The notes below the pieces were generated by a model that saw nothing but the letters and a program-made list of their open reading frames with translations, ran no database searches and was not told the DNA's origin. Made by a program: the position numbers and the translations under genes. Shown here in pieces: positions 43,953-52,122 of a DNA stretch of 64,000 nucleotides. This DNA comes from Geodermatophilus sp. TF02-6 (GTDB taxonomy: Bacteria; Actinomycetota; Actinomycetes; Mycobacteriales; Geodermatophilaceae), in assembly GCF_003319115.1 (NCBI RefSeq), contig NZ_QOHF01000004.1, forward strand, positions 186,001 to 250,000, read 5' to 3'. Every line of letters begins with the position of its first letter. The first letter of the stretch is position 1.

Positions 43953-44468
43953 TCACCCGAGCGGCAGCAGTCGCACCTCGGGCGGTTCCAGCAGGCCGAG
44001 CGGGTCGAGGTAGGTCTGCCCGCGGCGCAGCCCCCAGTGCAGGCAGGCCGCCGCCGGGCACCCCGCGTGCCCGGCGGCCAGCGTGCCCAGCGGAGAGCCG
44101 CGGGTGACCACCTGGCCGGCGCCGACGGTCGGGTCGACCGGCTCGTAGGTGGTCCGCAGGCCACCGGCGTGGTCGACGCTCACGACCGGCCGTCCGGCCA
44201 CCATCCCCGCGAAAGCGACGACGCCGTCCCCCGCAGCCAGCACGGCCGAACCCGGCGACCCGGCCAGGTCCACCCCCCGGTGCCCGGCGCCGTAGCGGTC
44301 CGGCGGCGGGTCGAACGGGCGGGTCACCGCGCCGTCCACGGGCCGCTGCCAGAGCACCGCGACCGTCGCGTCCGGACCAGCGCCGGTCGCGGGCGCGGCG
44401 TTCGCGGGGACGGCGGCGCAGAGCAGGGCCGCCGCGAGCAGCAGGGGAGCGAGGACGGCGAGGCGCAC
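43953..44468 (-). CDS. Secreted M23 (LytM) peptidase
   Basis: 171 residues from GTG 44468. A signal peptide is clear (RLAVLAPLLLAAALLCAAVPANA). The LytM domain contains HRGVDLAG (His-x3-Asp zinc ligands), GSAVLAAGDGVVAFAGMVAG and CLHWGLR, in place of the usual HLHF/HxH: the His of HWG is kept. It probably cuts peptidoglycan cross-bridges or acts as an activator. It ends 104 bases from the convergent HEPN fusion and is divergent from rpsB. Confidence 0.85.
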   Translation of the reverse strand: MRLAVLAPLLLAAALLCAAVPANAAPATGAGPDATVAVLWQRPVDGAVTRPFDPPPDRYGAGHRGVDLAGSPGSAVLAAGDGVVAFAGMVAGRPVVSVDHAGGLRTTYEPVDPTVGAGQVVTRGSPLGTLAAGHAGCPAAACLHWGLRRGQTYLDPLGLLEPPEVRLLPLG

Positions 44469-44770
44469 GTCGGCGAGCCTGGGTCCGGCGCCGACGGGGC
44501 GGGGCGGTCTGGGCTCACCTGTGGACGGCCCCGGCCGCTGGGGAAACCGGTTCCCGACGAGGCGTATGCTGACAGGCGCGGTCCGCCCCGCGCGGATCGA
44601 CTTCGCGCGTCCTCACACCCGCTCCGAGCGGGTCAGCCGCCACCTCGGTCCCATCAGCACCGCGGGCACAGTGGCGCAGCCGGACGCCAGGGCGGTGCGC
44701 CACCCGGTGCCCGCGACAACCGAGCAGCGCGGCCGCCAGCGGCCGCGCGCAGAACAGAGAGGCTGCGGCC
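44469..44770. promoter_or_regulatory. rpsB promoter and leader; divergent M23 peptidase control region
   Basis: 302 bases between divergent genes. TATGCT (44565-44570) is a good -10 for rpsB, leaving about 195 bases of leader. The perfect palindrome AACCGGTT (44545-44552) lies just upstream of the -10. No clear -35 or known S2 leader structure is recognised. Confidence 0.5.
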
Positions 44771-45688
44771 ATGGCAGTCGTCAGCATGAAGCAGCTGCTC
44801 GACAGCGGCGTCCACTTCGGGCACCAGACCCGCCGGTGGAACCCGAAGATGAAGCGCTTCATCTTCACCGAGCGCAACGGCATCTACATCATCGACCTGC
44901 AGCAGACGCTCGGCTACATCGACCGTGCCTACGACTTCGTCAAGCAGACGGTCGCGCACGGCGGCACGATCCTGTTCGTCGGCACCAAGCGCCAGGCGCA
45001 GGAGGTCGTCGCCGAGCAGGCGCAGCGGGTCGGCATGCCCTACGTCAACCAGCGCTGGCTGGGCGGCATGCTCACCAACTTCTCCACCGTCCACCGGCGG
45101 CTGCAGCGGCTCAAGGAGCTCGAGGACATGGAGCAGACCGGCGTCATGGCCGGCCTGTCCAAGAAGGAGCAGCTCGGCCTGACCCGGGAGAAGGCCAAGC
45201 TGGAGCGCAGCCTCGGCGGCATCCGCGACATGCAGAAGGTGCCCAGCGCCATCTGGGTCGTCGACACCAAGAAGGAACACATCGCCGTCGGTGAGGCCCG
45301 CAAGCTGGGCATCCCGGTCGTGGCGATCCTCGACACCAACTGCGACCCCGACGAGGTCGACTACAAGATCCCGGGCAACGACGACGCCATCCGCAGCGCC
45401 GCGCTGCTCACCCGCGTGGTCGCCGACGCCGTCGCCGAGGGCCTCATGGCCCGCTCGGCCGCGCAGGCCAACGCCGGGCGCGAGGACGGCGGCGAGCAGG
45501 CCATCGGCGGCGACGAGCCGCTGGCCGACTGGGAGCGCGAGCTGCTCACCGGCCAGCAGGGCGATGCCGCCGAGCCCGCCCCGCTGCCGGAGACCCCGGC
45601 CGACCCGCCGACCGTCACCGTCGGCGAGGTCGCCCCGGTCGAGGGCATCCCCGCCACCAGCGGCGGCAAGGACGCCAACGTCGTCTGA
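44771..45688 (+). CDS. rpsB: 30S ribosomal protein S2
   Basis: 305 residues from ATG 44771. Signature [22 protein letters not shown] and [46 protein letters not shown]. The last 60 residues are an acidic Ala/Pro/Glu tail typical of actinobacteria. Binds at the back of the 30S head/body. First gene of rpsB-tsf-pyrH-frr-cdsA. A hairpin repeat follows the stop. Confidence 0.96.
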   Translation: MAVVSMKQLLDSGVHFGHQTRRWNPKMKRFIFTERNGIYIIDLQQTLGYIDRAYDFVKQTVAHGGTILFVGTKRQAQEVVAEQAQRVGMPYVNQRWLGGMLTNFSTVHRRLQRLKELEDMEQTGVMAGLSKKEQLGLTREKAKLERSLGGIRDMQKVPSAIWVVDTKKEHIAVGEARKLGIPVVAILDTNCDPDEVDYKIPGNDDAIRSAALLTRVVADAVAEGLMARSAAQANAGREDGGEQAIGGDEPLADWERELLTGQQGDAAEPAPLPETPADPPTVTVGEVAPVEGIPATSGGKDANVV

Positions 45689-45745
45689 AGAAGGACCCCG
45701 TCCCTCTCACCCCTCGCAGGCTCGGGGTGAGCCTCCGGACGGGGC
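45689..45745 (+). repeat. Intergenic hairpin repeat between rpsB and tsf
   Basis: Abuts the rpsB stop. Outer stem CCCCGTCC (45696-45703) / GGACGGGG (45737-45744) and inner stem CTCACCCC (45706-45713) / GGGGTGAG (45724-45731) are both perfect, around the 10-base loop TCGCAGGCTC. It is the best-paired copy in the window and could attenuate rpsB over tsf. Confidence 0.8.
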
Positions 45746-45794
45746 CGACCGTGCTTTCCCCGCACCACACCACCCAGACATCGAGGGAAGTGAC

Positions 45795-46610
45795 ATGGCT
45801 GGCTTCACCGCAGCCGACGTCAAGCGTCTCCGCGACGCCACCGGCGCCGGCATGATGGACTGCAAGAAGGCGCTCACCGAGGCCGACGGCGACTACGACA
45901 AGGCCGTCGAGCTGCTGCGCATCAAGGGCGCCAAGGACGTCGGCAAGCGCCTCGAGCGCTCGACCACGAACGGCGTCGTGGTCACCAAGGACGGCGCGCT
46001 GCTCGAGCTCGACTGCGAGACCGACTTCGTCGCCAAGAACGCCGACTTCGTCGCGCTGGCCGAGCGCCTGCTCGACGTCGTCCTCGAGACCCGGCCGGCC
46101 GACGTCGACGCCGCGCTGGCCACCGAGGTCGACGGCCAGACCGTCGCCGCCCTCGTCGAGGCCGAGTCGGCCCGCATCGGTGAGAAGCTGGTGCTCAACC
46201 GGTTCGTCGTGTTCGACGGCCAGACGGCCACTTACCTGCACAAGCGGGCCACCGACCTGCCCCCGGCCATCGGTGTCGCCGTGCAGTACAGCGGCGGCAG
46301 CGAGGACGCCGCGCGCGCCCTGGCGATGCACATCGCCGCCGCGCGCCCGCGCTACCTGACCCGCGACGAGGTGCCGGTCGAGGTGGTCGAGACCGAGCGG
46401 CGCGTGGCCGAGCAGACCGCCAAGGAGGAGGGCAAGCCCGAGCAGGCGATCAGCAGGATCGTCGAGGGTCGGGTCAACGCCTACTACAAGGACTTCGTCC
46501 TGCTCGAGCAGCCGTCGATCACCGAGCCCAAGCGCACGGTCGAGCAGATCGTCGACGAGGCCGGCCTGACCGTGGAGCGGTTCGCCCGCTTCGAGGTCGG
46601 CCAGGCCTGA
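45795..46610 (+). CDS. tsf: Elongation factor Ts
   Basis: 271 residues from ATG 45795. UBA-like N-terminus ([26 protein letters not shown]) and dimerisation core ([15 protein letters not shown], and [19 protein letters not shown]), C-terminal [11 protein letters not shown]. Exchanges GDP for GTP on EF-Tu. 107 bases after rpsB with a hairpin between. Confidence 0.96.
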   Translation: MAGFTAADVKRLRDATGAGMMDCKKALTEADGDYDKAVELLRIKGAKDVGKRLERSTTNGVVVTKDGALLELDCETDFVAKNADFVALAERLLDVVLETRPADVDAALATEVDGQTVAALVEAESARIGEKLVLNRFVVFDGQTATYLHKRATDLPPAIGVAVQYSGGSEDAARALAMHIAAARPRYLTRDEVPVEVVETERRVAEQTAKEEGKPEQAISRIVEGRVNAYYKDFVLLEQPSITEPKRTVEQIVDEAGLTVERFARFEVGQA

Positions 46611-46611
46611 A

Positions 46612-46668
46612 CGAGGAACCCGTCCTCCCCACCCCTTGCAGGCTCGCGGCGGGACCCTGCAGGGAGGC
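46612..46668 (+). repeat. Degenerate hairpin repeat after tsf
   Basis: Starts 1 base after the tsf stop with a variant GAGGAACCC tag. CCTCCC and GGGAGG form the outer stem, and CCTTGCAGGCTCGCGGCGGG resembles the loop region of other copies. It directly precedes a long perfect hairpin (46671-46708). Confidence 0.6.
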
Positions 46669-46670
46669 CG

Positions 46671-46708
46671 ACCGCCGGCCCCGTCCCCTCCGGGACGGGG
46701 CCGGCGGT
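46671..46708 (+). terminator. 17-bp perfect hairpin before pyrH
   Basis: ACCGCCGGCCCCGTCCC (46671-46687) pairs perfectly with 46692-46708 around CTCC. With the repeat before it this makes two consecutive stems between tsf and pyrH, so rpsB-tsf is likely separated from pyrH-frr-cdsA. No U-run. Confidence 0.7.
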
Positions 46709-46798
46709 GTGTCGGGGCCCGAACGCGGGAGCCCCTGCCCGGGAGAGGACGCGAGGCGGATGCGGCAGGATCAGGGGACCGCAGCGAGGGGAGAACCG

Positions 46799-47584
46799 TT
46801 GACCGACACCGCCGCGCCGAGTGCCACCGTGCCGCTGTCCGCGCCGACCGCCTTCCAGCCCGCCGACCGGGCCGGGTACAAGCGGGTCCTGCTCAAGCTG
46901 TCGGGGGAGACCTTCGGCGGGGGCAGGGTCGGCGTGGACGCCGAGATCGTCAAGGGCATCGCCACCCAGCTGGCCGAGGTGGTCGGCAAGGGGGCCCAGG
47001 TGGCGGTCGTCATGGGCGGCGGCAACTTCTTCCGCGGCGCCGAGCTCTCCCAGGCCGGCATGGACCGCACCAAGGCCGACTACATGGGCATGCTGGGCAC
47101 GGTCATGAACTGCCTGGCGCTGCAGGACTTCTGCGAGAAGGCCGGGCTGGAGACCCGCGTGCAGTCGGCGATCACCATGGGGCAGGTCGCCGAGCCCTAC
47201 ATCCCGCGCAAGGCCATCCGGCACCTGGAGAAGGGGCGCCTGGTGATCTTCGGCGCCGGCGCCGGCATGCCGTACTTCTCCACCGACACGGTGGCCGCCC
47301 AGCGGGCGCTGGAGATCGAGTGCCAGGTCCTGCTGATGGGCAAGAACGGTGTGGACGGCGTCTACGACGACGACCCGCGCGCCAACCCGGACGCCGTCAT
47401 GTACGACGACCTCGACTACGGCACGGTACTGGCCAAGCAGCTCAAGGTGGCCGACGCGACGGCGATCAGCCTGTGCATGGACAACCGCATGCCGATCGTC
47501 GTGTTCAACCTGCTGCGCGACGGCAACATCGCCCGTGCCGTGGCAGGTGAGAGGATCGGGACGCTGATCAGCGACCCGGACTGA
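46799..47584 (+). CDS. pyrH: UMP kinase
   Basis: UMP kinase (amino acid kinase fold) phosphorylates UMP to [19 protein letters not shown] near 22-37, [24 protein letters not shown] and [20 protein letters not shown] are all family motifs. I choose TTG 46799, 5 bases after GGGGAGAA, giving 261 residues; an in-frame ATG at 46760 has no good ribosome-binding site. The N-terminal 20 residues are not conserved. Confidence 0.92.
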   Translation: MTDTAAPSATVPLSAPTAFQPADRAGYKRVLLKLSGETFGGGRVGVDAEIVKGIATQLAEVVGKGAQVAVVMGGGNFFRGAELSQAGMDRTKADYMGMLGTVMNCLALQDFCEKAGLETRVQSAITMGQVAEPYIPRKAIRHLEKGRLVIFGAGAGMPYFSTDTVAAQRALEIECQVLLMGKNGVDGVYDDDPRANPDAVMYDDLDYGTVLAKQLKVADATAISLCMDNRMPIVVFNLLRDGNIARAVAGERIGTLISDPD

Positions 47585-47657
47585 CCGCCGACGCCGACCC
47601 GCCCGCAGACCCGTGACGCCCGCGGCGGAGGCTCCGCCGCACCAGGAGGAGAGACCC

Positions 47658-48215
47658 GTGATCGACGACACCCTGCTCGACGCCGAGGAGCGGATGGACA
47701 AGGCCCTGTCGGTCGCGCGGGAGGACCTCGGCTCGGTGCGCACCGGCCGCGCGGCCCCGAGCATGTTCAGCAAGGTCCTGGTCGACTACTACGGAGCGCC
47801 CACGCCGGTGCCGCAGATGTCGTCGATCACCGTGCCCGAGGCGCGGATGGCGGTCATCAAGCCGTACGACAACAGCCAGCTGTCGGCCATCGAGAAGGCC
47901 ATCCGCGACAGCGACCTGGGCGTCAACCCGACCAACGACGGCCAGATCATCCGCGTGGTCTTCCCGCAGCTGACCGAGGAGCGCCGCCGCGACCTGGTCA
48001 AGATGGCCCGACACAAGGGCGAGGACGCCAAGGTGGCCGTCCGCAACGTGCGGCGCCGGGCCAAGGACGAGCTCGACCGGATCGTCCGGGACGGCGAGGC
48101 CGGCGAGGACGAGGTGCGCCGGGCGGAGAAGGAGCTCGACGACCTCACCGCCAAGCACGTGCACGGCATCGACGAGGCGGTCAAGCACAAGGAGTCCGAG
48201 CTGCTCGAGGTCTGA
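47658..48215 (+). CDS. frr: Ribosome recycling factor
   Basis: 185 residues from GTG 47658 with a strong AGGAGGAGAG site. Complete RRF ([93 protein letters not shown]). Splits post-termination ribosomes with EF-G. It precedes the minicistron repeats of cdsA. Confidence 0.96.
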   Translation: MIDDTLLDAEERMDKALSVAREDLGSVRTGRAAPSMFSKVLVDYYGAPTPVPQMSSITVPEARMAVIKPYDNSQLSAIEKAIRDSDLGVNPTNDGQIIRVVFPQLTEERRRDLVKMARHKGEDAKVAVRNVRRRAKDELDRIVRDGEAGEDEVRRAEKELDDLTAKHVHGIDEAVKHKESELLEV

Positions 48216-48231
48216 GCCGCCGCCTGCGCCC

Positions 48232-48252
48232 ATGACCTCCGTGCGCCCATGA
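48232..48252 (+). CDS. Minicistron 1 upstream of cdsA (MTSVRP)
   Basis: ATG-ACC-TCC-GTG-CGC-CCA-TGA: six codons. Its TGA overlaps the ATG of the next minicistron by one base shift (ATGA, 48249-48252). The first and uncoupled member of the chain. No Shine-Dalgarno precedes it. Translation is unproven. Confidence 0.3.
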   Translation: MTSVRP

Positions 48253-48269
48253 CCTCCGTGCACCCATGA
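48249..48269 (+). CDS. Minicistron 2 upstream of cdsA (MTSVHP)
   Basis: Six codons, overlapping minicistron 1 and 3 by ATGA at each end. Same layout as the first unit, one codon differs (CAC for CGC). Confidence 0.3.
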   Translation: MTSVHP

Positions 48270-48286
48270 CCTCCGTCCGCCCATGA
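48266..48286 (+). CDS. Minicistron 3 upstream of cdsA (MTSVRP)
   Basis: Six codons; its TGA (48284-48286) overlaps the cdsA ATG (48283-48285), so ribosomes ending here could restart on cdsA. The codon GTC replaces GTG. Confidence 0.3.
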   Translation: MTSVRP

Positions 48287-49302
48287 CGACCGACCGCGAC
48301 ACCGGGCCGATCCCCATCGTCGGCCCGCTCCCGGCGCCTCCTCCACCGCGGCCGGTGACGGAGCTGCCGACGGCGGACCTGCCGACGGCGGACCTGCCGG
48401 TGGCGGAGCCGGCGACCGCCGAGCCGGCCACCCCGGGGCCGGCCCACGAGGTCCCGGACGGCGGAGGCGCCCACGTGTCGCCGGGCAAGCCCCCGGGGCG
48501 GGCCGGGCGCAACCTGGTCGCCGCCATCGGCGTGGGCCTCGGCCTCGGTGCGGTCATCCTGACCTCGCTGCTGGTGTACCGCCCCGCGTTCCTGCTGGTC
48601 CTGACCGCCGCCGTCCTCGTCGGCGTCGTCGAGCTGACCCGCGCCCTGGCGGCCGGCGGCGTCCGCGCGCCCCTGGTGCCGGTGCTGGTCGGTGCGCTGG
48701 CGATGACCGCCCTGGCCTGGACGCGCGGCCCCTCCGGCCTGGTCGTCGGGCTGTTGCTCACCGTCCTCGCCGTCCTGCTGTGGCGGCTCGGGGACGGCCC
48801 CGAGGGCTACCTGCGGGACACCTCGGCCGGCGTCCTGGTCGCCCTCTACGTCCCGCTGCTCGCCGGGTTCGCCGTCCTGCTGCTGGTACCCGACGACGGC
48901 GCGGCGCGGGTGCTGGCGTTCATCGCCACCGTGGTCGGCAACGACGTCGGCGGCTACGCGGCGGGCGTGCTGTTCGGCAGGCACCCCATGGCCCCCTCTG
49001 TCAGCCCCAAGAAGTCCTGGGAGGGGATGGCCGGATCGGTGGTCGCCTGCGTGCTCGTCGCCACGCCGATCGTGGTGCTCGCCCTCGACGGTCCGTGGTG
49101 GGGCGGGGTGCTGTTCGGGATCGCGCTGGCGGCGAGCGCGACCATCGGCGACCTCGGCGAGTCGCTGGTCAAGCGCGACCTCGGCATCAAGGACATGGGC
49201 CAGCTCCTGCCCGGCCACGGCGGGATCATGGACCGGCTGGACTCGCTGCTGCCCTCGGCCGCCGTGGCCTACCTGCTGCTGTCCTGGGTCGCTCCGGCCT
49301 GA
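48283..49302 (+). CDS. cdsA: Phosphatidate cytidylyltransferase
   Basis: 339 residues from ATG 48283. Makes CDP-diacylglycerol. The first 75 residues are a Pro/Ala/Thr-rich cytosolic tail with LPTADLPTADLPVAEP repeats. About seven to eight membrane helices follow (from LVAAIGVGLGLGAVIL). The CDP-alcohol signature is complete: SWEGMAGS, GDLGESLVKRDLGIKDMG and GHGGIMDRLDS. Its start lies at the end of a chain of overlapping six-codon minicistrons, an unusual translation-coupling layout. Confidence 0.94.
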   Translation: MTTDRDTGPIPIVGPLPAPPPPRPVTELPTADLPTADLPVAEPATAEPATPGPAHEVPDGGGAHVSPGKPPGRAGRNLVAAIGVGLGLGAVILTSLLVYRPAFLLVLTAAVLVGVVELTRALAAGGVRAPLVPVLVGALAMTALAWTRGPSGLVVGLLLTVLAVLLWRLGDGPEGYLRDTSAGVLVALYVPLLAGFAVLLLVPDDGAARVLAFIATVVGNDVGGYAAGVLFGRHPMAPSVSPKKSWEGMAGSVVACVLVATPIVVLALDGPWWGGVLFGIALAASATIGDLGESLVKRDLGIKDMGQLLPGHGGIMDRLDSLLPSAAVAYLLLSWVAPA

Positions 49303-49327
49303 GGGACCCCCGCTCGGGGCGGGTCCC
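49303..49327. terminator. Hairpin between convergent cdsA and DUF952-GNAT genes
   Basis: GGGACCC (49303-49309) and GGGTCCC (49321-49327) form a 7-bp stem with an 11-base loop (CCGCTCGGGGC), starting immediately after the cdsA TGA. The GGGAGAGGGCC that follows resembles the right end of the repeat family. Confidence 0.5.
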
Positions 49328-49344
49328 GGGAGAGGGCCGTGGGG

Positions 49345-50451
49345 TCAGGATGCGGCGACCTCCCACGTCGACCCGACGACCCGGAAGCCCCGCCGGGTGT
49401 ACCAGTGCTGCGGCCAGTCCGCGGCGTCCGCCTCGAGCACGACGAGGTCGCACCCGGCGTCCGCGGCGGAGGTGAGCAGCCGGGCGAGGACGGCGTCGGC
49501 GTGCCCCCGCCCCCGGGCCCCGGGTTCGGTGACGACGGACTCGACGGCGGCCGTCGCGCCGTCCACCCGCAGCTGCCCCGCGGACACCACCGCAGCGCCT
49601 TCCCGGACGACGACGTCGCTCACCGCCACCACCGCGTCGTTGCGGTGCTCGCGGCCGACGAGCTGGGTGACGACCTCGTCCAGGTCGGCTCCCGCGGGCA
49701 GGTCGCGCCGCCACGAGCGCTCCCACAGTCCGTGCACCTCCTCCTGCGGCACCACCTCGGCGCGCTCGCCCCCCGGCAGGGGCTCGGCGGCCCGGGCCAT
49801 GACCAGCAGCTCGAGCACCTCCCAGCCGCGCCGGGCGAGCTGGGCGGCGACCGTGCCGGCACCGGCCCAGCGCAGCGTCGCGGCCCGGTGCGGCCAGCCG
49901 GCGTCGGCGGCGACCGCGGCCGTGACCTGCTCGATGGTGCCGGCGTCCACCGGCGAGGAGAGCAGCAGCCGGTTGTCGTCGCGGGAGTGGGGGTAGCGCG
50001 GATCGCGGACGGCGACGCCGCCTGGGACGTCGCGCACCTCCGCCGCCCGCCGCACCCGCAGCGACAGCTGCAGCGCCAGCGCCCGGCCGAGGGCGTCCTC
50101 CGGTGCGGGCAGGTCCGGCTCGGCCGGCGGCCGGTACGGCACCACGGCGACGACGGCGGACACCGGCAGGGGCCCGTGCAGGTGTGGCCCCCTCCAGGGC
50201 GTCCCCGAGCTCGCGAGGGGACCCAGGAGGGGGTCCTCTCGCAGCCGGTCGCGGTCGACGACGAGCAGCACGAGGTCCCGCCGGCCGGGGAACAGCCGGG
50301 CCGCCGGGAGGTGCACCTGCTCCGGCGTGGACAGGTACACGAAGCCCTCGGTCGCCAGCGACGGCGGGCGGAGGACCCCGACGTCCAGCCCTGCCCGCCA
50401 GGCCGTGGGCTCGGTCAGGTGCACGAGGACGCCGTCGTTCACGCCTGCCAT
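49345..50451 (-). CDS. DUF952-GNAT fusion protein
   Basis: 368 residues from ATG 50451 (GTG 50442 possible). Residues 1-115 match DUF952 (VNDGVLVHLTEPTAWRAGLDVGVLRPPSLATEGFVYLSTPEQV, ending HLHGPLPVSAVVAVVPY), a family of unknown function with a lysozyme-like or glutathione-S-transferase-like fold. Residues about 150-368 form a GNAT acetyltransferase (VVTEPGARGRGHADAVLARLL, acetyl-CoA loop; HWYTRRGFRVVG). A hairpin repeat copy (50187-50240) is read in frame inside the DUF952 part, about residues 71-88 (LREDPLLGPLASSGTPWRGP). Confidence 0.75.
   Translation of the reverse strand: MAGVNDGVLVHLTEPTAWRAGLDVGVLRPPSLATEGFVYLSTPEQVHLPAARLFPGRRDLVLLVVDRDRLREDPLLGPLASSGTPWRGPHLHGPLPVSAVVAVVPYRPPAEPDLPAPEDALGRALALQLSLRVRRAAEVRDVPGGVAVRDPRYPHSRDDNRLLLSSPVDAGTIEQVTAAVAADAGWPHRAATLRWAGAGTVAAQLARRGWEVLELLVMARAAEPLPGGERAEVVPQEEVHGLWERSWRRDLPAGADLDEVVTQLVGREHRNDAVVAVSDVVVREGAAVVSAGQLRVDGATAAVESVVTEPGARGRGHADAVLARLLTSAADAGCDLVVLEADAADWPQHWYTRRGFRVVGSTWEVAAS
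50187..50240 (-). repeat. Hairpin repeat copy inside the DUF952-GNAT coding region
   Basis: Minus-strand reading: GAGAGGACCC tag, outer stem CCCCCTCC / GGAGGGGG with one mismatch, inner stem GTCCCC / GGGGAC (50217-50222 with 50201-50206) around TCGCGAGCTC. 54 bases, a multiple of three, keep the frame open. It replaces a loop that is short in normal DUF952 proteins. Confidence 0.75.
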
Positions 50452-50460
50452 CCTGCCCGG

Positions 50461-51480
50461 ATGAGCGAGCAGGCCCCGGCGGTGGCGGACACCGACGGGA
50501 TCGAGCGCATCGCGGCCGGCTACCGACGGTTCGCCGAGGTCGAGGCGGCGACGGCCTCCCCGCTGTACGCAAGGCTGGCGATCGCGGTGGCCGAGGACGA
50601 GGAGCTGTTGCGGTTCCTGAGCGGCCTGCCGACCGGCAAGCGGCAGCCGAACCTGTTGTTCGCCGCGGTCCGGTACCTGCACGGCACGCCCGCCGGGCCG
50701 GCCGAGCTCCGCGGCGCCGTGCTCGAGGAACCGGATCGGCTGCGAGCCACCGTGCTCGCGCGGGCGACGCAGACGAACGAGGCCGCACGCTGCACCGCGC
50801 TGTTGCCCTTCCTGGGGCTGATCGAGGGCCCGCTGGCGCTCATCGAGGTCGGCGCCTCCGCGGGGCTGTGTCTGTACCCCGACCGCTACAGCTACGACTA
50901 CGACGGCAGACCGGTCGGCCCGCCCAGCCCGGTGCACCTGACCTGTACGACGACGGGCGCTGTCCCGGTGCCCGCCGCGCTGCCCGAGGTGACCGCCCGG
51001 ATCGGGATCGACCTCGACCCGCTGGACCCCGCCGACGACGCCGACCGCGCGTGGCTGCAGGCGCTCATCTGGCCGGGGTCGGCAGCCGAGGAGCGGCGGG
51101 CGCGTCTCGATGCCGCCGCGACGATCGCCGCCCGGGAACCCGTCCGGATGCTGGCCGGCCACCTGCTCGACCGGCTGCCGGAGGCGGTGGGGCTCGTGTC
51201 CACCGGCAGCAGCGCCGTGGTGTTCCACACGGCGCTGCTGCCCTACGTGCCGCTCGCTCAGCGGAAGGCGTTCGTCGAGCTCGTCCGCGAGCTGCCCGTC
51301 CGGTGGATCGCGCAGGAGGGACCCGGCGCACTGCCCGAGGTGGAGGCCCAGCTGCCCGATGCCGACGAGGCCCGCGGCCGCTTCGTCCTCTCCCTGGACG
51401 GCCGGCCGGTGGCGTGGACCGCGCCGCACGGCGGGCGGATCGACTGGTTCGCCGGTGGCTGGGAGACGATCGGCCGGTGA
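50461..51480 (+). CDS. DUF2332 protein
   Basis: 339 residues from ATG 50461, 9 bases from the divergent ATG of the DUF952-GNAT gene. Contains the DUF2332 hallmarks GKRQPNLLFAAVRYL, EPDRLRATVLARATQTNEAARCTALLPFL, IEVGASAGLCLYPDRY (SAM-like glycine loop), and ARIGIDLDPLD. The family resembles class I methyltransferase folds but no substrate is known. The stop overlaps the SPOUT methyltransferase start. Confidence 0.88.
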   Translation: MSEQAPAVADTDGIERIAAGYRRFAEVEAATASPLYARLAIAVAEDEELLRFLSGLPTGKRQPNLLFAAVRYLHGTPAGPAELRGAVLEEPDRLRATVLARATQTNEAARCTALLPFLGLIEGPLALIEVGASAGLCLYPDRYSYDYDGRPVGPPSPVHLTCTTTGAVPVPAALPEVTARIGIDLDPLDPADDADRAWLQALIWPGSAAEERRARLDAAATIAAREPVRMLAGHLLDRLPEAVGLVSTGSSAVVFHTALLPYVPLAQRKAFVELVRELPVRWIAQEGPGALPEVEAQLPDADEARGRFVLSLDGRPVAWTAPHGGRIDWFAGGWETIGR

Positions 51481-52121
51481 GCGGTGGACCCGGCCCGACC
51501 GAGTGGGGGACGACGATCGGCGTGGGACCCTGGCCCGGCCCGTGGCCGCAGGACCCGCGCTACGACCCGGAGCTGCTCGCCCACGGCGACCGGCGCAACG
51601 TCGCCGACCGCTACCGCTACTGGACGGTCGAGGCGATCGTCGCCGACCTGGACCGGCGGCGGCACCCGTTCCACGTGGCGATCGAGAACTTCGGCCACGA
51701 CCTCAACATCGGGAGCGTCGTCCGGACGGCGAACGCCTTCCTCGCCGCCGAGGTGCACATCGTGGGACGACGTCGCTGGAACCGCCGCGGAGCGATGGTG
51801 ACCGACCGGTACCAGCACCTGCGACACCACGCCGACGTCGCCGGGCTGGCCGCCCACGCCACCCGGGAGGGTCTGACGCTGGTCGCCGTGGACAACGCCC
51901 CCGGCGCGGTGCCGTTGGAGACCGCCGACCTGCCACAGCGGAGCGTCCTCCTGTTCGGCCAGGAGGGGCCGGGCCTGACGCCGGAGGCCCGTGCGGCCGC
52001 CGCGGTCACCGTCTCCATCGCGCAATTCGGCTCCACCCGCTCGCTCAACGTCGGGGTGGCGGCGGGGATCGCGATGCACGCCTGGATCCGGCAGCACGCC
52101 GACCTGGGCGCGCCGCGCTGA
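51477..52121 (+). CDS. TrmH-family (SpoU) RNA methyltransferase
   Basis: 214 residues from GTG 51477 overlapping the DUF2332 stop. The SPOUT knot motifs are intact: NIGSVVRTANAFLAAEV (motif 1), LLFGQEGPGLTPEA (motif 2) and GSTRSLNVGVAAGIAMHAW (motif 3). 2'-O-methyltransferase of tRNA or rRNA; the target position cannot be assigned. Its 3' end meets the convergent PPK2 gene with a single base between stops. Confidence 0.88.
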   Translation: MSGGPGPTEWGTTIGVGPWPGPWPQDPRYDPELLAHGDRRNVADRYRYWTVEAIVADLDRRRHPFHVAIENFGHDLNIGSVVRTANAFLAAEVHIVGRRRWNRRGAMVTDRYQHLRHHADVAGLAAHATREGLTLVAVDNAPGAVPLETADLPQRSVLLFGQEGPGLTPEARAAAAVTVSIAQFGSTRSLNVGVAAGIAMHAWIRQHADLGAPR

Positions 52122-52122
52122 T

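Larger units (their letters stand above)
48226..48287 (+). repeat. 17-bp tandem repeat, 3.6 copies, in front of cdsA
   Basis: Copies at 48226-48242 and 48243-48259 are identical (GCGCCCATGACCTCCGT), 48260-48276 differs in one base, and 48277-48287 is a partial copy. Every unit contains CATGACC. The 4th unit's ATG is the cdsA start. Confidence 0.9.
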
